A stretch of 64,000 bases of DNA, taken from Streptococcus oralis (lineage in GTDB: Bacteria; Bacillota; Bacilli; Lactobacillales; Streptococcaceae). Under the pieces are notes generated by a model that was not told the origin of the DNA, made no database searches, and saw nothing but the letters and a program-made list of their open reading frames with translations. Shown here one piece after another: positions 50,076 through 58,744 of this stretch. The stretch is from positions 1,612,001-1,676,000 of the forward strand of contig NZ_CP023507.1 of assembly GCF_002386345.1 (NCBI RefSeq), read 5' to 3'. Both the position numbers and the translations under genes were made by a program. The first letter of the stretch is position 1, and every line of letters begins with the position of its first letter.

Positions 50076-50834
50076 CTAAACTCCTCCAAAACGGCGATTG
50101 CGATGGTTAAAAGCAGCAATAGCTTCCTGCAAGGCGACTTCATCAAAATCAGGCCACAAGGTATCCGTAAAGTAAAGCTCGCTATAAGCTGCTTGCCATG
50201 GCAAGAAATTACTTAAACGCAACTCACCACTTGTACGGATAATCAAATCCGGATCCCGCAAATCCTTTGGCAGGTGTTGCGTGAAAAGATAGTCCCCAAT
50301 CATATCTTCTGTAATGTCACCAGGGTTGATTTTAGCATCTAGAACATCTTGAGCCAAGCCCTTAAGAGCCTGCGTAATTTCAGCACGACCACCATAGTTA
50401 AGCGCAAAATTGAGAATCAAGCCCGTATTGTTCTTGGTCAACTCCTCTGCTTTTTTCAAAGCTTCAAAAGTCGGCTTAGGCAAACGGTCCGTCTCCCCAA
50501 TCATCTGAATCTTAACATTATTTGCGTGCAATTCAGGGACATAGTTATCATAAAACTCGACTGGCAAGTTCATGATAAACTTGACTTCTTGATCTGGGCG
50601 CGTCCAATTTTCCGTTGAAAAGGCATAAACCGTGATGACCTTAACTCCCATCTTGTTAGCTGCCTTGGTCACCTTTTGGAGGGCTTCCATCCCCGCCTTA
50701 TGACCAAAAACCCGTGGTTGCATCCGTTTTTTAGCCCAACGACCATTCCCATCCATGATGATGCCAATATGAGCAGGAACCTGTGTTGGAACCTCGACTT
50801 CTACAGCTTTATCTTTCTTAAAAAATCCAAACAT
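50076..50834 (-). CDS. uppS: Undecaprenyl pyrophosphate synthase
   Basis: 252 residues from ATG 50834, with GIIMDGNGRWAKKR (~25-38, catalytic Asp) and the C-terminal DLIIRTSGELRLSNFLPWQ that are diagnostic of Z-prenyltransferases. It builds the C55 lipid carrier for cell-wall polymers. First gene of the uppS-cdsA-rseP-proS operon; the longer open frame to 50852 has no better binding site. Confidence 0.97.
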   Translation of the reverse strand: MFGFFKKDKAVEVEVPTQVPAHIGIIMDGNGRWAKKRMQPRVFGHKAGMEALQKVTKAANKMGVKVITVYAFSTENWTRPDQEVKFIMNLPVEFYDNYVPELHANNVKIQMIGETDRLPKPTFEALKKAEELTKNNTGLILNFALNYGGRAEITQALKGLAQDVLDAKINPGDITEDMIGDYLFTQHLPKDLRDPDLIIRTSGELRLSNFLPWQAAYSELYFTDTLWPDFDEVALQEAIAAFNHRNRRFGGV

Positions 50835-50923
50835 GTTCTTATTCCTATTCAAAAATCTATCGTTTCATTATACCATATTTCCCCATTTTCTTCTATTGGT
50901 AAGTTATTAGCTCTCCGTACAGA

Positions 50924-51018
50924 CAAAAAATAAGCCGCCTGATTGGGCGACTTAATTTTATAGGGAGATTATTATGAAAAAGTTTTAGGAGTTTAAGTTA
51001 AGTTCCTCTTAACTTATG
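50924..51018 (-). ncRNA. csRNA A (CiaR-controlled small RNA), between uppS and the nucleotidyltransferase gene
   Basis: Predicted RNA of about 95 nt on the minus strand. The promoter has the CiaR direct repeat CTTAAG-N5-TTTAAG (51040-51056), then exactly 10 nt, then a TATACT -10 (51024-51029). The RNA begins with a hairpin (AAGTTAAG/CTTAACTT), carries ACTCCTAAAAC and ends in the terminator hairpin AGTCGCC-CAATCA-GGCGGCT plus a T tract. This layout matches the csRNAs of pneumococci, which base-pair near start codons to reduce translation, for example of comC. It lacks the CCTCCTAA loop found in the other three copies. Confidence 0.85.
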
Positions 51019-51039
51019 AACCTAGTATACCGTCCCTAA

Positions 51040-51056
51040 CTTAAATTTTTCTTAAG
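51040..51056 (-). promoter_or_regulatory. CiaR binding site of csRNA A
   Basis: CTTAAG-AAAAA-TTTAAG on the minus strand; it overlaps the stop codon of the nucleotidyltransferase gene by a few bases. Confidence 0.85.
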
Positions 51057-51625
51057 TTTTTTGAGAAAGTCAGATTTTTCCATTTTTCTTGCCAATTTTT
51101 CTTGGACAAGCGTTCTTGATAGTGCTTCATTCGGTCCTCATTCTCTAAAAAATGAGGAGTTGGGGAAACCTGAAAGTTCAAAATATCCTCTATACCATAA
51201 GGCGCAAAGAGCTCCAAAGTTGCGTCGGCATGCAAGCGGAGTCCTATCGCCGTACATCGTTCTGGATACTTACTCATGGCATCACAAGAACTCGTGTAAG
51301 GCACAGTGTGGGGACTGTGCAGATGCATATAGACCTGATTTTTCAACTCCCACTGATATCGAGGGAAATCTTCTCTCAGCTTTTTCTCTAGGGATACTGT
51401 TTCCTCATAAGAAACATCTGGATCAAAGAAAATCACATCCACATCCGTCTCACTATCAAAAGGCGATTTGTCTGACAAGAGATTCCAGATGAAATTCCTG
51501 ACAGAACCTGCTGCCAACCACGAATCTTTCAGACCAAGGTCACGGATGATGGTCAGAATGGTCATCATATCTGGATTTTCTCTGAAAGCATCTAGAATTT
51601 CTTGCTCATTTTTCACTGTATTCAT
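51041..51625 (-). CDS. Nucleotidyltransferase-fold protein (DUF925 group)
   Basis: 194 residues. The nucleotidyltransferase signature is seen as [11 protein letters not shown] (~40-50, G-S) followed by [10 protein letters not shown] (~60-70, D-x-D). This matches Nucleotidyltransf_10/DUF925 proteins, whose targets are unknown. Its start overlaps the end of ruvB by 20 nt. The CiaR site and promoter of csRNA A lie just beyond its stop. Confidence 0.82.
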   Translation of the reverse strand: MNTVKNEQEILDAFRENPDMMTILTIIRDLGLKDSWLAAGSVRNFIWNLLSDKSPFDSETDVDVIFFDPDVSYEETVSLEKKLREDFPRYQWELKNQVYMHLHSPHTVPYTSSCDAMSKYPERCTAIGLRLHADATLELFAPYGIEDILNFQVSPTPHFLENEDRMKHYQERLSKKNWQEKWKNLTFSKNLRKI

Positions 51626-52604
51626 AACCTAAATGCTCATATGCCTTAGCAGTTGCCACCCGTCCAGAACGAGTTCGCATGATGAAACCTTTCTGAATCA
51701 GGTAAGGTTCGTACATATCTTCGACTGTCTCACGCTCCTCGGCAATATTAACAGAAAGAGTTCCTAAACCGACAGGACCACCACCGTACATCTCAATCAT
51801 GGTGCGAAGGATTTTTTGGTCTACATAGTCCAAACCTTCACGGTCTACATCCAGCATGGTCAAAGCCTTATCCGTAATCTCATCATCAATCAAGCCATCC
51901 CCCATAATCTGGGCAAAGTCGCGCACGCGCTTGAGGAGACGATTGGCGATACGAGGAGTTCCACGACTGCGTAAAGCCAGCTCGGCAGCTGCCTCATGGG
52001 TGATTTCCATCTCAAAAATATCTGCTGTCCGCTCAACAATCTCTGTCAAGTCAGCGTGGGCATAGTATTCCATATGACCTGTAATCCCAAAACGTGCCCG
52101 CAGAGGATTTGAGAGCATCCCCGCACGTGTCGTAGCCCCAATCAAGGTGAATGGTGGCAAGTCCAAATGGACACTGCGACTGCCCTCTCCAGCCCCAATC
52201 ATGATGTCAATGTAGAAGTCTTCCATGGCACTGTAAAGCACCTCTTCCACCGACATGGGCAGGCGATGAATCTCGTCAATAAAGAGGACGTCTCCAGGTT
52301 CCAAATCATTCAAAATCGCTACCAGATCCCCCGCTTTTTCGATGACAGGGCCAGAAGTCTGCTTGAGATTGACTCCCAGTTCATTGGCAATAACAAAGGC
52401 CATGGTTGTTTTCCCCAAACCTGGAGGTCCAAATAAGAGGACATGATCCAGCGCCTCATCCCGCATCTTCGCTGCTTCGATAAATATTTGAAGCTGATCC
52501 TTGACCTTGTCCTGCCCAATATATTCACGTAAATACTGAGGACGAAGGGTACGTTCTACCAACTCCTCATCCCCCATGATTTCATTATCTAAAATTCTAC
52601 TCAT
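51606..52604 (-). CDS. ruvB: Holliday junction branch migration ATPase RuvB
   Basis: 332 residues with Walker [10 protein letters not shown] (~60), Walker [10 protein letters not shown], sensor GATTRAGML and the C-terminal winged helix region ([17 protein letters not shown] onward). RuvB drives branch migration with RuvA. The ATG at 52604 comes 6 nt after a TATAAT and has no Shine-Dalgarno sequence, so the mRNA seems leaderless. Confidence 0.98.
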   Translation of the reverse strand: MSRILDNEIMGDEELVERTLRPQYLREYIGQDKVKDQLQIFIEAAKMRDEALDHVLLFGPPGLGKTTMAFVIANELGVNLKQTSGPVIEKAGDLVAILNDLEPGDVLFIDEIHRLPMSVEEVLYSAMEDFYIDIMIGAGEGSRSVHLDLPPFTLIGATTRAGMLSNPLRARFGITGHMEYYAHADLTEIVERTADIFEMEITHEAAAELALRSRGTPRIANRLLKRVRDFAQIMGDGLIDDEITDKALTMLDVDREGLDYVDQKILRTMIEMYGGGPVGLGTLSVNIAEERETVEDMYEPYLIQKGFIMRTRSGRVATAKAYEHLGYEYSEK

Positions 52605-52639
52605 GGCTCTATTATATCAAAAATCCAAGCCACAAACAA
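52605..52639 (-). promoter_or_regulatory. ruvB promoter predicting a leaderless mRNA
   Basis: TTGTTT (52634-52639), 17-nt spacer, TATAAT (52611-52616), with the ATG starting 6 nt after the -10 box, as at tsaE. The -35 box lies within the T tract of the csRNA B terminator, so the two units are packed without any gap. Confidence 0.7.
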
Positions 52640-52735
52640 AAAAGCCACCTGATTGGGTGGCCTCTTTAGGGAGATTATTATGAAAAAGAAAAGTTTAGGA
52701 TTTCATTAAATAAAGTTAGGAGGTCTTTATTTAAT
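52636..52735 (-). ncRNA. csRNA B (CiaR-controlled small RNA), upstream of ruvB
   Basis: About 100 nt. CiaR site GTTAAG-N5-TTTAAG (52758-52774), 10 nt, -10 TATTAT (52742-52747). The RNA starts with a perfect 11-bp stem ATTAAATAAAG/CTTTATTTAAT that exposes ACCTCCTAA, complementary to Shine-Dalgarno sequences, and ends in GCCACC-CAATCA-GGTGGC-TTTTTT. Tandem with csRNA C 190 bp away, an arrangement also known for two pneumococcal csRNAs behind ruvB. Confidence 0.9.
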
Positions 52736-52757
52736 GATTATATAATACAAGATGAAT

Positions 52758-52774
52758 CTTAAAGCTAACTTAAC
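52758..52774 (-). promoter_or_regulatory. CiaR binding site of csRNA B
   Basis: GTTAAG-TTAGC-TTTAAG on the minus strand, 10 nt upstream of the -10 box. Confidence 0.85.
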
Positions 52775-52822
52775 TTTTTCTTTGATTTATCATTTTTTAA
52801 AAAAATTTTCCTCTCCAAGCCA

Positions 52823-52920
52823 TAAAAAAGCCACCTGATTGGGCGGCTTTTTTAGGAGATTATGATGAAAAAGAAAAGTTTGGGATTTCATTAAATAAAG
52901 TTAGGAGGTCTTTATTTAAT
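52823..52920 (-). ncRNA. csRNA C (CiaR-controlled small RNA), tandem copy
   Basis: About 98 nt. CiaR site CTTAAG-N5-TTTAAG (52943-52959), 10 nt, -10 TATCAT (52927-52932). Nearly the same RNA as csRNA B: stem ATTAAATAAAG/CTTTATTTAAT with the ACCTCCTAA loop and terminator GCCGCC-CAATCA-GGTGGC-TTTTTT. The sequence of the two copies is almost identical over the whole RNA, so they probably share targets. Confidence 0.9.
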
Positions 52921-52942
52921 GATTATATGATACACAAGGAGA

Positions 52943-52959
52943 CTTAAACTTTACTTAAG
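52943..52959 (-). promoter_or_regulatory. CiaR binding site of csRNA C
   Basis: CTTAAG-TAAAG-TTTAAG on the minus strand, 10 nt upstream of the -10 box, just after the GNAT gene stop codon at 52974. Confidence 0.85.
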
Positions 52960-52973
52960 AAAAAATAATTTTT

Positions 52974-53390
52974 TTATCTTTTTCGATCCACCCAAATCAT
53001 TCCTGTACAATCATAAGTAGATAAGGTTTCAAAACCCAGTGAACGGTAGAATCCCAAGTTTTTATCTGTTTGGTCTGTCACTAGTTGGACTTGATAGGCA
53101 TCTTTGTAATCACCTAAAGCCTCTTTCATCAAGTTGCTACCAATCCCTTGGCGCTGATAGCTAGGCAAAACGATCAAATCCTGGACAAAAATCGATGAAA
53201 AACCATCTCCAACCAAACGGACCAAGCCCACCACGGCATCGCCATCAAGTGCTATATAAATCGCTAATGAGTGAGACAAGGCTTTCTTCAACATCTGAGG
53301 TTGATGTGTATAATTTGTCCATCCAACTGCCTGATAGAGATGCAAAACATCCTCTAGCTTGACAATTTCTTGCCTTCTAATAGTCATCAT
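52974..53390 (-). CDS. GNAT-family N-acetyltransferase
   Basis: 138 residues, a minimal GNAT fold: VGLVRLVGDGFSSIFVQDLIVLPSYQRQGIGSNLMKEAL contains the acetyl-CoA binding RQGIGS loop (~80). GAGGT lies before the ATG, and a second in-frame ATG follows directly. It is encoded 11 bp after the RimJ/RimL-like gene, so the two are co-transcribed. Substrate unknown. Confidence 0.9.
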   Translation of the reverse strand: MMTIRRQEIVKLEDVLHLYQAVGWTNYTHQPQMLKKALSHSLAIYIALDGDAVVGLVRLVGDGFSSIFVQDLIVLPSYQRQGIGSNLMKEALGDYKDAYQVQLVTDQTDKNLGFYRSLGFETLSTYDCTGMIWVDRKR

Positions 53391-53401
53391 CTCAATACCT
53401 C

Positions 53402-54097
53402 TCAGAATTCTCTCAAGCTCTTGTACTGTCGTCCATTTTTATCAAAATTTTCAGGAGTCAACCATGTTTCTAAACGAGCTTTGACTTGAGGCCAGTCCTT
53501 ATCAATCATAGACAACCAATCCGTATCTCTCGTACGCCCCTTATAAACAACTGCCTGGCGGAAGGTTCCTTCATAAACAAAGCCCAAACGCTCCGCAGCT
53601 CGTCTTGATGGCAGATTTAGAGCATCGCATTTCCACTCATAGCGACGATAGTTAAGCTCCTCAAAAACATAGCGAGCTAGGAGATATTGAGCCTCTGTCC
53701 CTATACGTGTTCCCCTTAATTCTGGAGAAAAAGTGACGGCACCCACTTCTATTACTCGGTTATTCTGGTCAATACGCATGAGAGAAAAAGTCCCCAAAGC
53801 CTTACCAGTTGCCTTGTCTATAATCGCATAGTAAAAACGGTCCTTACGAGCCAACATCTGATTTAAGACAGTAACCAGTTCCTCCATATCTGCCACTGGT
53901 TCCTGAAAGAGGTAGGTCCACATCTCCCGAGGAGTATCTGGACCATAAACAGCTAATGAATCCTCCGCATGCTTTTCCACCGAAAGAGCCTCTATCCGAG
54001 CGTAGCACCCTTCTAAGAAATCAATGGAAGGCAATTCTCCTGGAGTATAACCTTCCATTGACTCACCAATTATCTGACCATATTCATTTACTGGCAT
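53402..54097 (-). CDS. GNAT-family N-acetyltransferase, RimJ/RimL-like
   Basis: 231 residues. VITFSPELRGTRIGTEAQYLL (~130, acetyl-CoA loop), then YEWKCDALNLPSRRAAERLGFVYEGTFRQAVVYKGRTRDTDWLSM, the RimL/Acetyltransf_3 signature. Larger than most GNATs of the group because of an N-terminal extension with MPVNEYGQIIGE. Probably acetylates small molecules or protein N-termini. Starts ~195 bp downstream of leuS and past its terminator. Confidence 0.88.
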   Translation of the reverse strand: MPVNEYGQIIGESMEGYTPGELPSIDFLEGCYARIEALSVEKHAEDSLAVYGPDTPREMWTYLFQEPVADMEELVTVLNQMLARKDRFYYAIIDKATGKALGTFSLMRIDQNNRVIEVGAVTFSPELRGTRIGTEAQYLLARYVFEELNYRRYEWKCDALNLPSRRAAERLGFVYEGTFRQAVVYKGRTRDTDWLSMIDKDWPQVKARLETWLTPENFDKNGRQYKSLREF

Positions 54098-54159
54098 TGT
54101 TTTCTCCTTGATTCACTTTTCAAACTTTATAATTGCACATAGTATATCATACTTTCATG

Positions 54160-54201
54160 AAAAAATTCAAAAAATCCTCCAGATTCTACTCTGAAGGATT
54201 C
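54160..54201 (-). terminator. Terminator of leuS
   Basis: AATCCTTCAGA-GTAGAA-TCTGGAGGATT (54173-54200, 11-bp stem with one mismatch) followed by a T-rich tract on the minus strand. Confidence 0.8.
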
Positions 54202-54206
54202 CTATC

Positions 54207-54323
54207 TTATTTCACAACGATATTAACGAGTTTGGTTGGCTTCAATAGTCCAGTGGACTATTGAAGGTGGCAGATAGGGCTAATAAACTCGTTATTTAAC
54301 GACGATATTAACGAGTTTATTAG
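54207..54323 (-). repeat. Duplicated leuS tail with nested inverted repeats
   Basis: After the leuS stop (54292-54294) the minus strand carries a second reading of its last codons (54207-54236: TKLVNIVVK plus stop). Between the two lie a 12-bp palindrome TTCAATAGTCCA/TGGACTATTGAA (54241-54265) and a perfect 15-bp inverted repeat CTAATAAACTCGTTA/TAACGAGTTTATTAG (54280-54294, 54309-54323) that spans the stop codon. It looks like a small insertion or recombination scar that re-created the gene end. Confidence 0.8.
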
Positions 54324-56793
54324 GGACACTAATCACTTTCACGATTTCCTTACCGTCAATCTCTGCTTTGACTTTTTCATCCGCTAGAGCAATTTCTTGC
54401 AATTCTTCACGTGATAGGTCTTTAGCGACCATGAGTTTGGCACGGACTTTTCCTTTGATTTGGATGACGATTTCGATTTCGTCTTCAACCAATTTGCTTT
54501 CGTCCCAAGTTGGCCAAGCTACATAAGAGATGGACTCACCTGTTGCAGCAACAGTTTGCCAGAGTTCTTCTGCCAAATGAGGTGCAAATGGGGCAATCAA
54601 TTGAATAAAGCCTTTGGCGTAGTCCACATAGAGTTTGTCTTCCTTATTAGCAGCGTTGACAAAGACCATAAGTTGGGCAATGGCTGTGTTGAATTTCATG
54701 GATTCGATTTGCTCAGTAACAGATTTAACGGTTTCATTGTAAACCTTGTCAAGAGCACCATTATTTTCCGCAACAATTTCTTTACTTGTAATCAAACGGT
54801 AAACACGGTCAAGGAACTTACGGCTTCCTTCCAGACCTTCTTCTGACCAAGCAATTGAAGCATCAAGTGGCCCCATGAACATTTCATAAACACGAAGGGT
54901 ATCGGCACCATATTGTTCCACCACATCGTCTGGGTTAACAACGTTCTTGAGCGATTTAGACATCTTGGCTGGTGCTTGCTCCAACTCTTCTCCTGTTTCC
55001 AGATGGAAGAAAGAACCGTCACGTTTTTCAACCTTATCAGTCGCTACAAGAGCTCCACGGTGGTCACGGTAGCTTGTTCCCAAAATCATCCCTTGGTTAA
55101 AGAGTTTTTGGAATGGTTCCTTAGTCGGAACAACACCGAGGTCATAGAGGAATTTGTGCCAGAAACGAGCATAGAGCAAGTGAAGTACAGCATGCTCTGC
55201 ACCACCCACGTAGATATCTACTGGCAACCATTGTTTGAGGAGGTCCTCATCAGCCAATTTCTCAGTATTGTGCGGGTCAATATAGCGGAGGTAGTACCAG
55301 CTTGAACCAGCCCATTGTGGCATGGTGTTGGTTTCACGACGACCTTTGACGCCATCTTCACGAGTCACTTCCAGCCAATCTGTCAAGTTAGCCAACGGGC
55401 TTTCACCAGTACCTGAAGGACGGATGTCCTTGGTTACTGGCAAGACAAGTGGCAATTCATTTTCAGGAACAGCTGTTGAAGTCCCATCTTCCCAATGAAT
55501 GATTGGGATTGGTTCACCCCAATAACGTTGACGGCTAAAGAGCCAATCGCGGAGACGGTAGGTAACCTTCTCTTGACCGCAACCTTTCTCTTCCAACCAA
55601 GCCACAATCTTAGCAATAGCGTCTTCTTTGTTAAGGCCATCTAGGAAGTCTGAATTGACATGAAGACCATCTTCAGTATAGGCAGCTTCTTCAACGTTTC
55701 CACCTTCTAGCACTTCTACGATTGGAAGGTCAAATTGTTTGGCAAATTCCCAGTCACGTTGGTCATGGGCTGGCACAGCCATAACGGCACCTGTTCCATA
55801 ACTAGCAAGAACATAGTCTGCAATCCAGATTGGGATTTCCTTGCCATTGACAGGATTGATGGCATAAGCACCAGTCCATACACCAGTTTTTTCTTTGGCA
55901 AGGTCGGTACGAGCCAAGTCAGACTTGAGACTAGCTTGGTGTTTGTAGTCTGCAACTGCATCAGCTTGCTCTGAGCTTGTGATGGCATCTACTAGTTCAT
56001 GCTCAGGAGCCAAGACTGTGAAGGTCGCACCGAAAAGAGTGTCAGGACGAGTCGTAAAGACTGTGAATTCCTTGTCTGTTCCCTTAACTTTAAAGGTTAC
56101 ATTGGCACCAGTTGATTTACCAATCCAGTTGCGTTGCATATCCTTGATAGACTCTGGCCAATCCAACTCATCCAAGTCGTTAAGCAAGCGCTCTGCATAG
56201 GCCGTGATTTTAAGCATCCATTGGCGCATTGGTTTGCGAACAACAGGATAGCCACCACGTTCAGAAGTTCCGTCAGGCAGGACTTCTTCGTTGGCGATAG
56301 CTGTTCCCAATTCTTCTACCCAGTTTACTGGTACTTCGGCTTCATAGGCCAAGCCTTTTTCGTAAAGCTTGGTGAAGATCCACTGAGTCCATTTGTAGTA
56401 GTTTGGATCTGTTGTGTTGACTTCACGGTCCCAGTCGTAAGAGAATCCAAGCGCATTGATTTGACGTTTGAAGTTGGCAATGTTTTCTGCTGTAAATTCT
56501 GCCGGGTCATTCCCCGTATCCATAGCGTATTGCTCAGCTGGCAAACCAAAGGCATCCCAACCCATTGGGTGAAGGACATTGTAACCTTGGGCACGTTTGT
56601 AACGGCTAAGGATATCAGTCGCTGTATAACCTTCTGGGTGTCCTACGTGCAATCCAGCTCCTGAAGGATATGGGAACATATCGAGAGCATAAAACTTCGG
56701 TTTTGATGCATCTGTTCCTGTCTTAAATGTATGATGTTCTGCCCAGTAGCCCTGCCACTTAGGTTCAATTTCTTTATGATTGTAAAAACTCAT
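54292..56793 (-). CDS. leuS: Leucyl-tRNA synthetase
   Basis: 833 residues, full length: HIGH-type motif [15 protein letters not shown] (~42-56), the CP1 editing domain (~220-420, with [12 protein letters not shown]), [10 protein letters not shown] (~615) and the C-terminal [10 protein letters not shown] end. The end is duplicated downstream. No T-box leader is seen in the ~165 bp upstream, only a plain TATAAT-type promoter and GGAGAG binding site. Confidence 0.98.
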   Translation of the reverse strand: MSFYNHKEIEPKWQGYWAEHHTFKTGTDASKPKFYALDMFPYPSGAGLHVGHPEGYTATDILSRYKRAQGYNVLHPMGWDAFGLPAEQYAMDTGNDPAEFTAENIANFKRQINALGFSYDWDREVNTTDPNYYKWTQWIFTKLYEKGLAYEAEVPVNWVEELGTAIANEEVLPDGTSERGGYPVVRKPMRQWMLKITAYAERLLNDLDELDWPESIKDMQRNWIGKSTGANVTFKVKGTDKEFTVFTTRPDTLFGATFTVLAPEHELVDAITSSEQADAVADYKHQASLKSDLARTDLAKEKTGVWTGAYAINPVNGKEIPIWIADYVLASYGTGAVMAVPAHDQRDWEFAKQFDLPIVEVLEGGNVEEAAYTEDGLHVNSDFLDGLNKEDAIAKIVAWLEEKGCGQEKVTYRLRDWLFSRQRYWGEPIPIIHWEDGTSTAVPENELPLVLPVTKDIRPSGTGESPLANLTDWLEVTREDGVKGRRETNTMPQWAGSSWYYLRYIDPHNTEKLADEDLLKQWLPVDIYVGGAEHAVLHLLYARFWHKFLYDLGVVPTKEPFQKLFNQGMILGTSYRDHRGALVATDKVEKRDGSFFHLETGEELEQAPAKMSKSLKNVVNPDDVVEQYGADTLRVYEMFMGPLDASIAWSEEGLEGSRKFLDRVYRLITSKEIVAENNGALDKVYNETVKSVTEQIESMKFNTAIAQLMVFVNAANKEDKLYVDYAKGFIQLIAPFAPHLAEELWQTVAATGESISYVAWPTWDESKLVEDEIEIVIQIKGKVRAKLMVAKDLSREELQEIALADEKVKAEIDGKEIVKVISVPNKLVNIVVK

Positions 56794-56961
56794 GGTCTCT
56801 CTCCAATTTTATGATGTTACTATTATACCATTTTCAAGAGATTTTTACAGATGAAATCATGAAGTTTCCATTGATACCTATTACAAAACATACTCTAACT
56901 ATTTCCTTTTAATTGACCACTAAAATTGAAAGTTGTATAATGCTAACTGGAGGAAATAATC

Positions 56962-57525
56962 ATGGATTTACAAACTATTTTTGCATATGGGTTCATTCTC
57001 ATTTTCATCATCACAGAAACGTGGATTAAAAGGAAAACAAAATCAAACAATGAAAATAACTCTGAAGACAAAGGAAGTCGTTACATCATTATTGGTAGTG
57101 TTGTTTGTTGTCTTCTATTAATGAATGAACAACTTCTACCTTCTATAGCTCAATTGCCACATTTTTTGATCTATATTGGAATTCTCCTTTCTCTAGCCGG
57201 CTTTGTATTACGTATCTATGCAGTTAATTATCTTGGGAAGAATTTTACACTTGCGGTTCAAACAACAGATAGTCAGCAGTTGGTAGAAGCAGGTCCCTAC
57301 TCTATAGTAAGAAATCCTGCCTATACTGGTAGCATCGTATCCATACTTGGCTTGTCAATTGTTTCATTAAATCCTCTCACAATTATTATTTGTCTCATTC
57401 TATTGGTAGTTGGTTACAGTATTCGATTAAAAGTAGAAGAAAAAGCCTTATACAATCATTTTGGAGAAGCATATGAAACATACTGTCAAAAGGTTCGCTA
57501 TCGAATTTTCCCTTATATTTGGTAA
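56962..57525 (+). CDS. Isoprenylcysteine/phospholipid methyltransferase-family membrane protein
   Basis: 187 residues with five to six membrane segments. The C-terminal half carries the ICMT/PEMT signature: GPYSIVRNPAYTGSIVS (~110-126, RHPxY equivalent) and EEKALYNHFGEAYETYCQKVRYRIFPY (~160-186). Such enzymes use SAM to methylate lipids or small thiol/acid groups; in bacteria the substrate is usually unknown. It is a lone plus-strand gene in the leuS to gpm interval, where pneumococci have other genes, so it is probably accessory. Confidence 0.8.
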   Translation: MDLQTIFAYGFILIFIITETWIKRKTKSNNENNSEDKGSRYIIIGSVVCCLLLMNEQLLPSIAQLPHFLIYIGILLSLAGFVLRIYAVNYLGKNFTLAVQTTDSQQLVEAGPYSIVRNPAYTGSIVSILGLSIVSLNPLTIIICLILLVVGYSIRLKVEEKALYNHFGEAYETYCQKVRYRIFPYIW

Positions 57526-57600
57526 TTTCATTCAAATATAACATACCTTTCAACTAGATTTGAATGATTACTAAACATGATAAATATTTTTTTAATGAAG

Positions 57601-57636
57601 GATTGAGTTTTGCGTTATGCAAGATTCAATCTTTTT
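57601..57636 (+). terminator. Terminator after the methyltransferase-family gene
   Basis: GATTGAGTTTTGC (57601-57613) pairs with GCAAGATTCAATC (57619-57631) with two weak positions, followed by TTTTT. A separate 10-bp inverted repeat TCATTCAAAT/ATTTGAATGA lies nearer the stop (57529-57568). The rest of the ~290-bp gap to 57786 shows nothing I can name. Confidence 0.75.
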
Positions 57637-57786
57637 AGTTTGATTTCACTCTGTTTATATCGGATACCACTATGTTGGACTTTAGGGTATTATTTCTCTA
57701 AAATAATTCTAGCTTTCCTTTCATAACATCTCCCAAAAATTTTTACTTTTTCGGAACTATTGATTTAAATCATATCCTTTAACTCA

Positions 57787-57813
57787 AAATTAGCTCCTAA
57801 TCGGAGCTAACTT
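57787..57813 (-). terminator. Terminator of the phosphoglycerate-mutase-like gene
   Basis: TTAGCTCC-GATTA-GGAGCTAA followed by TTTTG on the minus strand, right after the stop codon. Confidence 0.88.
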
Positions 57814-57816
57814 CTA

Positions 57817-58509
57817 TTAACTATTTGTCTCTAACATCTTCTCACGTCCGAGCTCTCGATAACTACGGTCACCAACAACTTCTACGCTAAACTGACCGTC
57901 CTCATATTCAAGAATCGTCACGCTACCATTATCGAGACCATGCGGATGCATGCCATTGATCAGATAAACAATGGTACCAATCGTCATTCCATGGCTCACA
58001 ACGAGGGCATTACCCCCACCTTGTTCTTCCATTTCTTTAGCAATCGCTTCAAAGCCTTCCTTGATTCGACCACTGAGTTTTTCCCAACCTTCAGCCCAGC
58101 CTGCAGTATCAACCTCTACCAAACCTTCTGCTAGTTCTGCATAGGACAACTGATGAACATGGTCTACATTGAAAATTCTCGGAATCAATCCCATAAAGAG
58201 GTCCCCATCATAGGCCCCATCAAAACTACCAAAGCACCACTCTCTGATGCGCTTGTCCATGCGGTAAGGGATTTTCCCCTGTAGTCCAAGTTCTTCTAGG
58301 ATAATTCCCATGGTTTGAATAGTGCGACCTGAATCACTGGAATAAGCGCGGTCAAACTGCAAGCCAGACTCTCTCAAGCCAATTCCCAGTTCATGGATTC
58401 CCAACTCACCTTCTGCAGTCAGAGGTGTATCACTCCATCCTTGAGCACGTCCAATGGTGTTAAACATCGTTTTCCCATGACGGACCAAATACAATCTTAC
58501 TTTAGACAT
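57817..58509 (-). CDS. Histidine phosphatase/phosphoglycerate mutase-family protein
   Basis: 230 residues. The phospho-acceptor motif is LVRHGKT (~9-15); the second catalytic histidine is in VVSHGMTIG (~175). The branch with the RAQGWSDTPLTAEG start and GMHPHGLDNGSVTILEYED end is the GpmB-like histidine phosphatase group, often broad phosphatases and not true glycolytic mutases. It is a single gene with its own TATAAT promoter and terminator. Confidence 0.88.
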   Translation of the reverse strand: MSKVRLYLVRHGKTMFNTIGRAQGWSDTPLTAEGELGIHELGIGLRESGLQFDRAYSSDSGRTIQTMGIILEELGLQGKIPYRMDKRIREWCFGSFDGAYDGDLFMGLIPRIFNVDHVHQLSYAELAEGLVEVDTAGWAEGWEKLSGRIKEGFEAIAKEMEEQGGGNALVVSHGMTIGTIVYLINGMHPHGLDNGSVTILEYEDGQFSVEVVGDRSYRELGREKMLETNS

Positions 58510-58594
58510 TTTCTATCCTCCATTTTCTTCTATTATATCATGGATCAAAGAAATATTCGGCTTTCAAAAGCAAAGCCAACATTTGTAAATTATC

Positions 58595-58690
58595 CAAAAG
58601 AAAAGCTACCCTCATGGTAGCTTCCCTAGGAGATTATTATGAAAAAGTTTAGGATTTCTATTAAACAAAGTTAGGAGGTCTTCATTTAAT
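58595..58690 (-). ncRNA. csRNA D (CiaR-controlled small RNA), upstream of the gpm-like gene
   Basis: About 96 nt. CiaR site TTTAAG-N5-TTTAAG (58713-58729), 10 nt, -10 TATACT (58697-58702). 5' stem ATTAAATGAAG/CTTTGTTTAAT with loop ACCTCCTAA, middle part as in csRNAs B and C, terminator AAGCTACC-ATGA-GGGTAGCTT then TTTTCTTTT. It differs from B and C mainly in the terminator stem, where the compensating changes keep pairing, evidence that the structure is under selection. Confidence 0.88.
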
Positions 58691-58712
58691 GATTATAGTA
58701 TACACATCCATC

Positions 58713-58729
58713 CTTAAAAACAACTTAAA
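58713..58729 (-). promoter_or_regulatory. CiaR binding site of csRNA D
   Basis: TTTAAG-TTGTT-TTTAAG on the minus strand, 10 nt upstream of the -10 box, placed just past the UPF0210 stop codon. Confidence 0.85.
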
Positions 58730-58744
58730 TCATCTCACTTTTTC

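Noticed and set aside
52663..52720. Short plus-strand frames MKKKSLGFH preceded by GGGAG, repeated at several csRNA loci, looking like leader peptides with a following AGGAGG-ATG
   Set aside because: They are the antisense of the csRNA genes: the CiaR site, -10 box and terminator all act on the minus strand, and the AGGAGG is the complement of the anti-Shine-Dalgarno loop.
56794..56961. T-box leader for leuS
   Set aside because: No specifier stem, no TGGNACC-type T-box sequence and no terminator/antiterminator pair upstream.
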